This document shows, one piece after another, positions 36,729-45,532 of a stretch of 55,504 bases of DNA. The stretch spans positions 1-55,504 of the forward strand of contig CCKK01000028.1 of assembly GCA_001048675.1 (NCBI GenBank), given 5' to 3'. Positions within the stretch are counted from its first letter, which is position 1. The number at the start of each line of letters is the position of its first letter. The DNA comes from Vibrio diabolicus. Lineage in GTDB: Bacteria > Pseudomonadota > Gammaproteobacteria > Enterobacterales > Vibrionaceae. Below the pieces are notes generated by a model. That model did not search any database, was not told where the DNA came from, and saw nothing but the letters and a program-made list of their open reading frames with translations. A program made the translations under genes and the position numbers.

Positions 36729-37570
36729 TGAAGAGATTGGTAACGTTAAATAATCCACGTATGGCGCAAGCCTTTATTGATTATATGGCCTCTCGCCAAA
36801 TTGACATCGAAATGATGCCAGAAGGAGACGGGCAATTTGCGCTGTGGCTGACCGATAGCCAACATGAAATAGAAGCGGAAGCCGAACTTAAGCTGTTCCT
36901 TGCTAACCCGTCTGATTCAAAATACAGCGCCGCCTCGTGGGACGTTGCCGATACTCGCAAGAGCACCTTTCATTATTCTAGCCCGAGTATCATGAGCATG
37001 GTCAAAGCAAAAGCCGGCCCAATGACTTTGCTGATCATGACGGTGTGTACCATCATCTACTTGTTACAAATGTTTGGCTTTGGCAATGGCGTGTTTAAGT
37101 TGTTGCACTTCCCAGCCTTTGAGGGACAACAATGGCAAGTGTGGCGATGGCTAAGCCATGCGTTACTGCACTTTTCAGTGACTCACATCGTGTTCAACTT
37201 ACTATGGTGGTGGCAGTTGGGGGGCGACATCGAACGTCGTCTCGGTTCCGGTAAGCTATTGCAACTCTTTGTGGTGTCGGCAGCGCTTTCTGGGGCTGGC
37301 CAATTCTATGTTGAAGGGGCAAACTTCGGTGGCTTGTCTGGCGTGGTCTATGCACTGCTTGGCTATTTGTGGATATTGGGGTACCGCTTGCCACATTTAG
37401 GCCTTACGCTACCCAAGCCAATCATCGTTTTTATGTTGGTATGGTTAGTTCTTGGTTTTGTGCAGCCGTTCATGGCGATTGCAAACACCGCTCACTTAGT
37501 GGGTTTACTGTCGGGGATGGCGATTGCGCTGTTTGATTCAGGCAAGATGAAATACCAACAGCAAGCCTAA
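36728..37570 (+). CDS. glpG: Rhomboid intramembrane protease GlpG
   Basis: 280 aa. A cytoplasmic N-terminal domain (about 1-85), then six transmembrane helices. Catalytic dyad S204 in FGGLSGVVYALLG and H256 in NTAHLVGLLSG; N157 in HIVFNLLWWW completes the oxyanion hole. It cleaves membrane proteins within the bilayer. Co-transcribed with glpE; glpR and glpD are not adjacent here. Confidence 0.97.
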   Translation: MKRLVTLNNPRMAQAFIDYMASRQIDIEMMPEGDGQFALWLTDSQHEIEAEAELKLFLANPSDSKYSAASWDVADTRKSTFHYSSPSIMSMVKAKAGPMTLLIMTVCTIIYLLQMFGFGNGVFKLLHFPAFEGQQWQVWRWLSHALLHFSVTHIVFNLLWWWQLGGDIERRLGSGKLLQLFVVSAALSGAGQFYVEGANFGGLSGVVYALLGYLWILGYRLPHLGLTLPKPIIVFMLVWLVLGFVQPFMAIANTAHLVGLLSGMAIALFDSGKMKYQQQA

Positions 37571-37580
37571 AGCTGAAATG

Positions 37581-37609
37581 AAAAGACCGCTCAAGAGCGG
37601 TCTTTTTTA
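37581..37609. terminator. Bidirectional terminator
   Basis: 10-bp stem AAGACCGCTC/GAGCGGTCTT with a two-base loop and a T6 tail, between glpG and the convergent FliL-like gene. Confidence 0.88.
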
Positions 37610-37628
37610 TGTTCAAAACGATTTGGGT

Positions 37629-38039
37629 TTATTGGTAAAGGTATTTTGTAAACAACAAATCGGCAATGATGGTTTTACCTGTTTCGGGCAAAAGTGTTTC
37701 GTTGAGGGTCGTCACTAAGGTTTTGCGCAGATCTTCTCGGCCAGAAAGGGACTTAATAGTATCTTCTGTTTGCTTACCCAGTAATTCAATCACTGCATCG
37801 CGAATCAAAGGTTGGTGATGCTCAACAATCGATAAATCTTGTTGGCTCATTACCATGATGTCGATGCGCACTTGCACATAACCTAACTTTTTGCCTTTGG
37901 TGTAAAAGTTAGTAGTGAGATCAGGCTCAAGGGTAAAGTATGCCAACTTAGGTCCAGCTTCTTCCGTTTCAGCCCAACTTGGTGCGGCGAACAGTATGGT
38001 TAACGCAAAAATAATTTGGGCTATATAACGTTTGTACAT
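37629..38039 (-). CDS. FliL-like secreted protein
   Basis: 136 aa. Signal peptide with cleavage near APSWA-ET, then a FliL-like domain: LAYFTLEPDLTTNFY, YVQVRIDIMV, a helical segment and LTTLNETLLPETG-type ending. Classical FliL is an inner-membrane stator factor with a retained helix. This one is an orphan, away from flagellar genes, and seems to be cleaved and secreted to the periplasm. It is divergent from ubiC. Confidence 0.78.
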   Translation of the reverse strand: MYKRYIAQIIFALTILFAAPSWAETEEAGPKLAYFTLEPDLTTNFYTKGKKLGYVQVRIDIMVMSQQDLSIVEHHQPLIRDAVIELLGKQTEDTIKSLSGREDLRKTLVTTLNETLLPETGKTIIADLLFTKYLYQ

Positions 38040-38200
38040 ATTTCTAACTTTTCTTTCTCTGGATCGCGATATTCGAATCGCTTCAGTCTTGATACAATGG
38101 GCCGTCTATAACAAATAACGGAACTTACGGTTACATACATTACTATGGACGGTAAGTTGTTGCTTTATTGTACGCATAAAGCCTCCAATTGAATACTAGT

Positions 38201-38740
38201 ATGAATCAGCCAACATCACTCTATCTTGCTTCTTTATTGGAAGTAGAGTGGCAAAACCCCGAAGAATTCGAATTTCCAAATGAATTTGCCAAGCACTGGC
38301 TTGAAGAGCAAGGGTCTTTGTCACGTCGTTTAAAGCAACACTGCCAAGCATTAACGGTAGAATTGCTACAAAATCAGATCGTCACTGCGGCGACGTTAAA
38401 ACAGGACGAAAGCCAGTTATTGTCCGAACAAGATTGCTTACTGCGAGAGGTAATTTTGTGTGGTGACAATGATAACTGGGTTATCGGACGGACATTAATT
38501 CCTCGCTCAACCTTAGTTGATCAGCAGTATGATTTGGCTCAACAAGGGGATATCCCATTAGGACTAACAGTGTTCAGCGCAGACAACGTTGAGCGAGACT
38601 CTTTGCAAATGGGATGGGTAGCCGTACCAGAAGGACGTTTGTTAGCGCGACGCTCAAGGTTGTGGATGAATCACAAACCGATGCTGGTCGCCGAGTTATT
38701 CTTATCTAATTCACCAGTTTACGCTAAGGAGACAGTGTAA
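38201..38740 (+). CDS. ubiC: Chorismate pyruvate-lyase
   Basis: 179 aa. It converts chorismate to 4-hydroxybenzoate, the first step of ubiquinone synthesis. Family motifs are visible: LLREVILCGDNDNWVIGRTLIP and the C-terminal LLARRSRLWMNHKPMLVAELFL. I chose the ATG at 38201; an in-frame TTG at 38189 is also possible and neither has a strong ribosome site. It runs directly into ubiA with no gap. Confidence 0.94.
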   Translation: MNQPTSLYLASLLEVEWQNPEEFEFPNEFAKHWLEEQGSLSRRLKQHCQALTVELLQNQIVTAATLKQDESQLLSEQDCLLREVILCGDNDNWVIGRTLIPRSTLVDQQYDLAQQGDIPLGLTVFSADNVERDSLQMGWVAVPEGRLLARRSRLWMNHKPMLVAELFLSNSPVYAKETV

Positions 38741-39595
38741 ATGTCCGCAGAAAAAGCCAAAGCATATTGGCAACTGATGCGCATGGATCGCCCGATTGGT
38801 TCACTGTTACTTATGTGGCCAACGATTTGGGCGCTAATTATCTCAGCCCAAGGGATGCCGAGTTGGGATGTATTTATCGTGTTTGTATTGGGTGTATTCC
38901 TAATGCGTAGCGCGGGGTGCGTGATTAATGATTTTGCTGACCGCAAAGTCGACGGCCATGTAAAACGTACCAAACAACGCCCACTGCCATCAGGGAAAGT
39001 GACAGCAAAAGAAGCGATTGGATTATTTTTGGTTTTGGGTATCAGCTCATTCTTGTTAGTGCTGACCATGAACCCGTTGACGATTCAGCTATCCTTCGCT
39101 GGCATCGTGTTGGCGTTCATTTATCCATTTATGAAGCGTTACACTCATATTCCACAGCTCTTTTTAGGCTTGGCGTTTAGCTGGGCAATTCCAATGGCGT
39201 GGGCTGCACAAACCGGGGAGCTACCACTGATAGTTTGGTTTGTGTTTCTGATTAACGCTTTATGGACCATTGCTTATGATACTCAATATGCGATGGTCGA
39301 TCGCGATGATGATTTAAAGATTGGCATTAAATCGACGGCAATTTTGTTTGGTCGTCATGACAAACTTATTATTGGTGTGTTGCAACTGATTACGCTCGCG
39401 ATGTTGGTTTGGTTAGGGCAGTTCTACCAATTGGGACAAAGTTACTACTGGACCCTTTTGATTGCAGCGTCGTTGTTTGTTTATCAGCAGCACTTAATTC
39501 GTCACCGTGAGCGGGAGTTGTGCTTTAAGGCTTTCCTCAACAACAACTATGTTGGCATGGTGATAGCGATAGGGTTATTGGTCGCATTTTGGTAA
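38741..39595 (+). CDS. ubiA: 4-hydroxybenzoate octaprenyltransferase
   Basis: 284 aa, about eight or nine transmembrane helices. It prenylates 4-hydroxybenzoate. The two aspartate-rich Mg-diphosphate motifs are NDFADRKVD and DTQYAMVDRDDD. AAGGAGA precedes the ATG, which adjoins the ubiC stop. Followed by a bidirectional terminator. Confidence 0.97.
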   Translation: MSAEKAKAYWQLMRMDRPIGSLLLMWPTIWALIISAQGMPSWDVFIVFVLGVFLMRSAGCVINDFADRKVDGHVKRTKQRPLPSGKVTAKEAIGLFLVLGISSFLLVLTMNPLTIQLSFAGIVLAFIYPFMKRYTHIPQLFLGLAFSWAIPMAWAAQTGELPLIVWFVFLINALWTIAYDTQYAMVDRDDDLKIGIKSTAILFGRHDKLIIGVLQLITLAMLVWLGQFYQLGQSYYWTLLIAASLFVYQQHLIRHRERELCFKAFLNNNYVGMVIAIGLLVAFW

Positions 39596-39608
39596 GCGAA
39601 GAAATAGC

Positions 39609-39637
39609 AAAAAGGCATCCGATTGGATGCCTTTTTT
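39609..39637. terminator. Bidirectional terminator
   Basis: Stem GGCATCC/GGATGCC with loop GATT, flanked by A and T runs, between convergent ubiA and plsB. Confidence 0.9.
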
Positions 39638-39662
39638 CTTATTTTGGAAGAAGGTAAAACGG

Positions 39663-42089
39663 TTACGACTGAAGTTGATGAATACTCTCTTCGATCGTCA
39701 GTTTCACTTCTGGATAAAGCAGAGTGAATAGTAATCGTGCAAATTGCTGCGTTTTCTTCGTGTCACAGTTACCATCGTTATCGAGGTATTTTTGCTGTTT
39801 GAGTGTATTGAACATAGCGGTAAACACACCTTTATCGAAGAATTCTGGCGCATTAATACCGTGTAAGCGTCCTAAACGTTGAGCAATATCTTGGCTCTTC
39901 TGTTCTAGGTCCGATTTACCGAGCTCTGGGTAAGCAACAAGCAAGTTCATCGCGATAGAGTAGCGCTGCAGTGTTTCCGTGATTGTACGACCTAGCAGAA
40001 CCAAAGGCTGGTTGTTCGACTGATTGATCTCCAGCTTATCACCATCGAGGCTAATCATTTTCTGATCGGCAAACTCATGCAGTGTTTTAACGACCAATTC
40101 ATCCAACTCGTCTTCTTGATAGCTTAAGAACAACTCTTTCTTCAAGAATGGGTAGATTTGCGCGACATTCGCTTGAATCTTTTCTACCGAGAGGTTGCGC
40201 TGACGAATGATCATCTGAGCAATTAATGATGGCAGAGCAAACAAGTGGATGATGTTGTTGCGGTAGTAGGTCATCAGGATCGATTGGCTACGATCCAGCG
40301 AAATGATGTCACCCATGCTATCGGTTTCAATCACGAACTTATCAAGCGAAATTGCATGATCGACCAACTCCTCAGCACTTTCGGTAGGGATAGTGGAGGT
40401 GCTTGAGTACGGGTTGTTTTTGAGTAGCTTTAAGTAACACTCAATCTGGTTGATCAGCGAGTCACGAGAAAGTGCACGTTGACGAGAAGCAAGCAGTGCG
40501 GTTGCACACAAGGTCAACGCGTTTGCTGCCGCCGCATCGTTGATGTGCGTCATCATCTTATTAGCAAGGTCATTGACCACAGGATTCATCCATTGTGGTT
40601 TGTTACCACCCATGCTGTCGATGTCTTTCGTCCACTCAGGAGCATGCTCGTTCAAGTATTGGTTGAGCTGAATTGGCTCACCGAAGTTCACATAGCCCAA
40701 ACCAAAGTTACGCAGTTTACGCAGAGTACGCAGTACAAGCCCTGCGTTTTCTTTCTCTTTGCGTTTGCCACGCAGCTCTTTCGCGTAAGTGCCTACTTCC
40801 ATTACGTGCTCGTAACCGATGTAGACCGGCACTAGTGTTACTGGGCGGTTTAGACCACGTAGCATTGCTTGGATGGTCATAGCCAGCATACCCGTTTTCG
40901 CTTGCAGTAAGCGACCTGTACGTGAACGACCCCCCTCACTGAAGTACTCGACTGAATAGCCTTTGGCAAACAGCTCAGCTAGATACTCGCGGAAAATGGT
41001 TGAGTACAGTTTGTTACCTTTAAAGCTACGACGAATAAAGAATGCCCCACCGCGACGGAAAAGAGGACCGGCCGGGAAGAAGTTCAGGTTAATGCCTGCC
41101 GCAATGTGCGGAGGCACCATGCCTTCATGGTATAAAACGTAAGACAACAGTAGGTAGTCCATGTGACTACGGTGACACGGAACGTACACAATTTCGTGGC
41201 CGTCTTGCGCTAAACGACGTACAGTCGAGGCGTTATTGATGTGCAACCCTTGGTACAGCTTTGTCCATAGCCAACTCAGGATGCGGTCGCCGTTTTTCAC
41301 TAGACCGTAGGAGAAGTCGGCGGCGATTTCATCCATGATGTCGTGGGCTTCTTTACGTGCCTTATCAATCGAGATATTTTTGCTCTTGGCTTCGTCAGCG
41401 ATCGCCAGTTCAATAGCTGGAGATTTCAATAAACGAGCAAACAACACTTGGCGTTGTGGCAGGTTTGGGCCTGAAGCCGCAAGTTTTTGGCGAGAGAAGT
41501 GGATACGCGCCACGCGAGCCAATTTGTGCGCAATTGCGCTGTCGGTACCGTGAGAGTCTGCCATATAACGCAGAGATACCACGGGACTAAAGCGAACCAA
41601 GCAGTCGCGTCCTGCTGCCATTACCGCTTTCGCCTTTTGCGGGCCATTCATTGGCTGAAGGTAAGGCTTTTGGTTCTCTTCTTTACCTGGTTTACGACCC
41701 CAAAGCACGGTTGCAGGGATCATTTGAACGTCTAATTCACTGTCCAGTTTATGCAGTTCCAGCAAGTCTGTGAACAGAGAGACAGAGTCGGTTGGGACAT
41801 CATTATCGTTGTTCATCACAGTTGGACGCGCAGCGATAAAGACGAAACGGTTCAGCGTTTTGCCATTGATTTCCAGCGGACTGAGCGGGTCAGGCAGACC
41901 AAGGCTCATGGCTTGTTTTTGCAGTGTCAGCAAATCCACGTTCGAGCGGAACGGTAGGGCATATACAATCGGCTTAGCGAGGTCGATATTCAGATCTTCA
42001 ATCGGGTTCGACGGGATTGTGGTGCCCTTTACCAGTACCGATAAAGGTAGTTTTAGTAATGAACGTGAAAATGATTGTCCAGAAGACAT
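39663..42089 (-). CDS. plsB: Glycerol-3-phosphate acyltransferase
   Basis: 808 aa (E. coli 807). It makes lysophosphatidate from glycerol-3-phosphate, the first step of phospholipid synthesis, at the inner membrane. Acyltransferase motifs in order: HRSHMDYLLLSY (HX4D), GGAFFIRRSF, YFSEGGRSRTGRLL, VTLVPVYIGYE. The frame opens with GTG at 42098, but the ATG at 42089 has GAGG at a better distance and gives the MSSGQSFSRSLLKLP N-terminus. Divergent from lexA, as in E. coli. Confidence 0.97.
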   Translation of the reverse strand: MSSGQSFSRSLLKLPLSVLVKGTTIPSNPIEDLNIDLAKPIVYALPFRSNVDLLTLQKQAMSLGLPDPLSPLEINGKTLNRFVFIAARPTVMNNDNDVPTDSVSLFTDLLELHKLDSELDVQMIPATVLWGRKPGKEENQKPYLQPMNGPQKAKAVMAAGRDCLVRFSPVVSLRYMADSHGTDSAIAHKLARVARIHFSRQKLAASGPNLPQRQVLFARLLKSPAIELAIADEAKSKNISIDKARKEAHDIMDEIAADFSYGLVKNGDRILSWLWTKLYQGLHINNASTVRRLAQDGHEIVYVPCHRSHMDYLLLSYVLYHEGMVPPHIAAGINLNFFPAGPLFRRGGAFFIRRSFKGNKLYSTIFREYLAELFAKGYSVEYFSEGGRSRTGRLLQAKTGMLAMTIQAMLRGLNRPVTLVPVYIGYEHVMEVGTYAKELRGKRKEKENAGLVLRTLRKLRNFGLGYVNFGEPIQLNQYLNEHAPEWTKDIDSMGGNKPQWMNPVVNDLANKMMTHINDAAAANALTLCATALLASRQRALSRDSLINQIECYLKLLKNNPYSSTSTIPTESAEELVDHAISLDKFVIETDSMGDIISLDRSQSILMTYYRNNIIHLFALPSLIAQMIIRQRNLSVEKIQANVAQIYPFLKKELFLSYQEDELDELVVKTLHEFADQKMISLDGDKLEINQSNNQPLVLLGRTITETLQRYSIAMNLLVAYPELGKSDLEQKSQDIAQRLGRLHGINAPEFFDKGVFTAMFNTLKQQKYLDNDGNCDTKKTQQFARLLFTLLYPEVKLTIEESIHQLQS

Positions 42090-42414
42090 AAAGTTCACAG
42101 CCTCAATAGGTATTCAAACAGGCCTAACCTTATTTCAGTGTCCGCTTTGCATGTCTTCTATAGAAAAAGAAATGAGTACGGCAAAAGAAATAAGCCTAGG
42201 CGATAAAATTTAAGCGCAGCAAGGATACCAGAAACTGGTCAAACCTTTTAATTTTATTGGCTGTAAATTAGTCGAACTCCTAAGTTGTTGCTTTACTTTG
42301 ATTAACTGAAAAGGCGGTGTTTTAAACGCATGAATAATGAACTTGGGCAGCAAACGAAGTGCACTCCACAAATAAATTAAAAAACAACCAATTGGGTTTT
42401 CATTTGAGCATTTA

Positions 42415-42450
42415 CTGGATATACTCACAGTTAACTGTATAAAAAGACAG
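42415..42450 (+). promoter_or_regulatory. Two LexA (SOS) boxes in the lexA promoter
   Basis: CTGGATATACTCACAG (42415-42430) and CTGTATAAAAAGACAG (42435-42450) both fit CTG-N10-CAG. The tandem pair at 20-bp spacing matches E. coli lexA autoregulation. The second box ends 7 bp before the ATG. The rest of the plsB-lexA spacer (42090-42414) holds the divergent promoters; no other site was recognised. Confidence 0.92.
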
Positions 42451-42457
42451 GTGAGAC

Positions 42458-43081
42458 ATGAAGCCGTTAACGCCACGCCAACAACAAGTCTTCGATTTGA
42501 TCAAAAGTAAAATCGATGACACCGGAATGCCACCAACTCGTGCAGAGATTGCGCGTGAGCTTGGCTTCCGCTCTGCGAATGCCGCAGAGGAACACCTAAA
42601 AGCGCTTGCTCGTAAGCAAGCAATTGAAATTATCCCAGGTGCATCGCGTGGGATTCGTATCCTACTTGATGACTCTGCCGCTAATGACGAACAGGGCTTG
42701 CCTTTGATTGGTCAAGTTGCTGCGGGTGAGCCGATTCTGGCTCAGGAACACGTAGAAGCGCACTACCAAGTCGACCCTGCGATGTTCAAGCCGCAAGCGG
42801 ATTTCTTACTTCGTGTAAATGGCGAAAGTATGAAAGACATCGGGATTATGGATGGCGATTTGCTCGCTGTGCATAAAACCCAAGACGTGAGAGACGGTCA
42901 AGTTGTCGTTGCGCGTGTTGATGATGATGTGACTGTGAAGCGTTTGGAGCGCAAAGGTTCAACCATATTACTGCATGCTGAGAATGAAGAGTTTGCCCCA
43001 ATCCAAGTGGACTTGACGTCTCAGCATCTTACGATTGAAGGCTTAGCCGTTGGTATTATTCGTAATACCGATTGGATGTAA
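42458..43081 (+). CDS. lexA: LexA, SOS repressor/autoprotease
   Basis: 207 aa. N-terminal winged helix (PPTRAEIARELGFRSANAAEEHLKAL) binds SOS boxes. The C-terminal S24 peptidase domain has the cleavage site A89-G90, nucleophile S124 in NGESM and general base K161. RecA filaments trigger self-cleavage on DNA damage. AGGTGAG ribosome site. Followed by its own terminator, so dinF and the methyltransferase are probably separate. Confidence 0.98.
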   Translation: MKPLTPRQQQVFDLIKSKIDDTGMPPTRAEIARELGFRSANAAEEHLKALARKQAIEIIPGASRGIRILLDDSAANDEQGLPLIGQVAAGEPILAQEHVEAHYQVDPAMFKPQADFLLRVNGESMKDIGIMDGDLLAVHKTQDVRDGQVVVARVDDDVTVKRLERKGSTILLHAENEEFAPIQVDLTSQHLTIEGLAVGIIRNTDWM

Positions 43082-43092
43082 GTGTATTTAAG

Positions 43093-43119
43093 CAGCCCAG
43101 TTCATCTGGGCTGTTTTGT
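43093..43119 (+). terminator. Terminator of lexA
   Basis: 8-bp stem CAGCCCAG/CTGGGCTG, loop TTCAT, tail TTTTGTC, starting 12 bp after the lexA stop. Confidence 0.87.
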
Positions 43120-43211
43120 CTTTTCTCTTCTTTTCTCTTTTTCTACTTCCTCCAAAAGCTTGCTTATCATCTTGACCTTGTTTGTTTTGAGCAATTTATA
43201 AGCTTGATAAT

Positions 43212-43230
43212 GTAATTGATATTCATTATC
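43212..43230 (+). promoter_or_regulatory. Fur-box-like site before the methyltransferase gene
   Basis: GTAATTGATATTCATTATC matches the 19-bp Fur consensus (GATAATGATAATCATTATC) at 15 positions. It is embedded in a wider dyad from GATAAT to ATTATC. It lies 45 bp before the chosen start at 43276, a position where Fur would repress under iron-replete conditions. Confidence 0.68.
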
Positions 43231-43275
43231 ATCCATTTCAATGTCTATGTTTTCTCTCTGGCGCAGGAAATGCCC

Positions 43276-44070
43276 ATGTCTCAGTCTAAACATCAAGTTC
43301 CTAACCATTTATTAAAGCCACTGTTATTGCGTAGCCGTGAAAGCATGGTCGACAATGGCTTGGTGTACGATCCGATTGCTGCTAAAGCGTGTTTGAGCTG
43401 TAAGATGGCGCCGGATTGTTTGAGTGGTGATATTGCGCAGAAGCAATTGCTGCACGTGACGCTGACCCAGCTTTGTGACCAGCAGGTTAGTCACTTCTTA
43501 CAGCAGTATCCCGATGCTTGGATTATCAATGTCGGAGCTGGGCTGGATACCCGCTTTTATCGTTTGGATAATGGACGCTGCCATTGGATAGAGCTGGATG
43601 TGACGGAAAATTTGGTATGGCGTCAGCGCTTGTTCCACAAAAATGAACGTTATGAACATCGCTGTGGCAGTGTGGATGAAATGTCGTGGCTAGAGACGTT
43701 AGCCATTCCAGAGCAAGCACCGGTACTCATTTTATGTGAAATGGCACTGCTCGATTGCACAGAGCGTCAAGTCGCGAAATTTATTCAAACCTTAGGTCGA
43801 CATTTTGTCTCTGCTGAACTGTGTATGGTGCTGGCAGGAGATTTAACGGAAACCAAGTGGGGACAAAAGCTTGGCTCTGATCGCTATGCACATGGCTTTG
43901 AAGCGCCCGCAGAACAGATATTGCAATGGTTACCATGGGCACAGTGGGTGAAAGCTTTTTCGCCATTCGATCGATTCTGTTCTCGTTGGAAAGCTTGGCA
44001 GCGTTGGCTTAATAAGATTCCAATGTTGAAGCATCGCCTCACGCCAGTCCTCGTTCACATCAAGTGGTAA
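43276..44070 (+). CDS. Class I SAM-dependent methyltransferase (leucine carboxyl methyltransferase-like)
   Basis: 264 aa. The SAM site is INVGAGLDTRFYRLD (about residues 84-98), with the acidic motif IELDVTE and the later ILCEMALLDC. The N-terminal half holds a cysteine cluster (ACLSCKMAPDC). It resembles the LCM/PPM family, whose members methylate protein carboxylates, polyketides or small molecules; the substrate is unknown. ATG 43276 has AGGA at a 7-nt spacing; an earlier frame from 43216 would cover the Fur-like box. Possibly iron-regulated. Confidence 0.83.
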   Translation: MSQSKHQVPNHLLKPLLLRSRESMVDNGLVYDPIAAKACLSCKMAPDCLSGDIAQKQLLHVTLTQLCDQQVSHFLQQYPDAWIINVGAGLDTRFYRLDNGRCHWIELDVTENLVWRQRLFHKNERYEHRCGSVDEMSWLETLAIPEQAPVLILCEMALLDCTERQVAKFIQTLGRHFVSAELCMVLAGDLTETKWGQKLGSDRYAHGFEAPAEQILQWLPWAQWVKAFSPFDRFCSRWKAWQRWLNKIPMLKHRLTPVLVHIKW

Positions 44071-44125
44071 TTGGCTAGTCGTTAAGCGCTCAGGTACACT
44101 CGTCGATCTTACTGATGAGGTGCCT

Positions 44126-45475
44126 GTGACAAATTCAATCTTCTCTCCTTTATCTAACCCAAAAGTTCATCGCCAAGTCTTAGCTTTAGCGATACCTATG
44201 GTGCTGTCGAATATTACTGTTCCATTGCTCGGTTTGGTCGATGCTGCGGTGATTGGTCATCTAGACCACGCTTGGTATTTGGGCGGTGTTGCGTTGGGCA
44301 GTACCATGATCAGCGTGACATTTTGGCTGCTTGGTTTTTTACGTATGTCGACTACTGGGTTGGCGGCGCAGTCCTATGGCGGTGAAGACCGAAAACAACT
44401 TGCCTTGGTGTTTATGCAAGGCTCACTCATGGCGCTACTGTTTGCGTTAGTCTTTCTTATTGCCCATAACCCGATTGCTGATTTGATCTTTGGTTGGAGT
44501 GACGCCAGTGCTGAAGTGAAGCACTACGGCATGCAATATTTCTCTATCCGAGTGTGGAGTGCCCCCGCTGCGCTAATGAACTTTGTGTTGTTGGGGTGGC
44601 TGCTCGGAACGCAAAATTCCAAAGCACCAATGTGGATGGTGATCATCACCAACGTGACTAATATTGCCCTCGATTTGTTGTTTGTGATGGGTTTGGGGTG
44701 GAAAGTAGAAGGCGCTGCGTTGGCATCGGTGATTGCTGACTACTCAGGCATGGGCTTTGGTCTCATGTGTGTCTGGAAAACCTGGCGAGAGAGACAATTA
44801 CCATCACCTCAAAAGTTGCTAGCCAGCACTCAACACGGTTTAGGGCGATTCGTGAAATTGAATCGCGATATTTTCTTACGCTCTTTGTGTCTGCAAGCGG
44901 CTTTTAGCTTTATGACGTTCCAAGGCGCGAGCTTTGGTGATGAGGTTGTCGCTGCAAATGCGGTTCTGATGAGCTTCCTGATGATTATCTCGTATGGCAT
45001 GGATGGCTTTGCTTATGCAATGGAGGCCATGGTCGGGAAGGCGATTGGTGCCAAAGATAGGCAACAATTGAGTGCATCGCTTGTCGGCACTTTCTTTTGG
45101 AGTTTGGTTATTTGCTTAGGACTGACCGCGCTCTTTGGTTTGGCGGGATCGCAGTTGATCGCCATGATCACTTCAATTGAGACGGTACAACAGCAAGCAG
45201 CGGTGTATCTACCTTGGCTGGTGGTGATGCCACTTGCGTCGATGTGGTGCTTTCTATTGGATGGCATTTTTGTCGGTGCAACCAAAGGCAAAGACATGCG
45301 CAATAGTATGTTTGTCGCGACCAGCAGTTTCTTCGTTGTCTTTTACTTGTTCGCCGAGTGGGAAAATCACGCGCTGTGGTTTGCAATGACGAGCTTTATG
45401 TTGATGCGGGGTATTGGTTTAGGGGTTATCTTTCTCTACCAATGGCACAAGGATACCTTCCTCGCACAATGTTGA
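44126..45475 (+). CDS. dinF: DinF-like MATE efflux pump
   Basis: 449 aa, twelve transmembrane helices of the MATE family; LALAIPMVLSNITVPLLGLVDAAVIGHL is the family start. In E. coli dinF lies directly after lexA under SOS control. Here lexA has a terminator and another gene intervenes, so SOS control is uncertain. GTG 44126 with GAGG at 5 nt is preferred to the GTG at 44120. Confidence 0.88.
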   Translation: MTNSIFSPLSNPKVHRQVLALAIPMVLSNITVPLLGLVDAAVIGHLDHAWYLGGVALGSTMISVTFWLLGFLRMSTTGLAAQSYGGEDRKQLALVFMQGSLMALLFALVFLIAHNPIADLIFGWSDASAEVKHYGMQYFSIRVWSAPAALMNFVLLGWLLGTQNSKAPMWMVIITNVTNIALDLLFVMGLGWKVEGAALASVIADYSGMGFGLMCVWKTWRERQLPSPQKLLASTQHGLGRFVKLNRDIFLRSLCLQAAFSFMTFQGASFGDEVVAANAVLMSFLMIISYGMDGFAYAMEAMVGKAIGAKDRQQLSASLVGTFFWSLVICLGLTALFGLAGSQLIAMITSIETVQQQAAVYLPWLVVMPLASMWCFLLDGIFVGATKGKDMRNSMFVATSSFFVVFYLFAEWENHALWFAMTSFMLMRGIGLGVIFLYQWHKDTFLAQC

Positions 45476-45477
45476 TA

Positions 45478-45509
45478 TAAAAACAGCAGGTCCAAGCCTG
45501 CTGTTTTTC
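45478..45509. terminator. Bidirectional terminator
   Basis: 10-bp stem AAACAGCAGG/CCTGCTGTTT with a 6-nt loop and T tail, between dinF and the convergent sthA. Confidence 0.88.
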
Positions 45510-45532
45510 TGTCTGCTATCAAGAAGCATAGA

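Noticed and set aside
43102..43308. A 68-codon minus-strand frame between lexA and the methyltransferase gene
   Set aside because: It overlaps the lexA terminator, the Fur-like site and the methyltransferase start, and has no ribosome site; its inner 44 residues look protein-like, so a small doubt remains.
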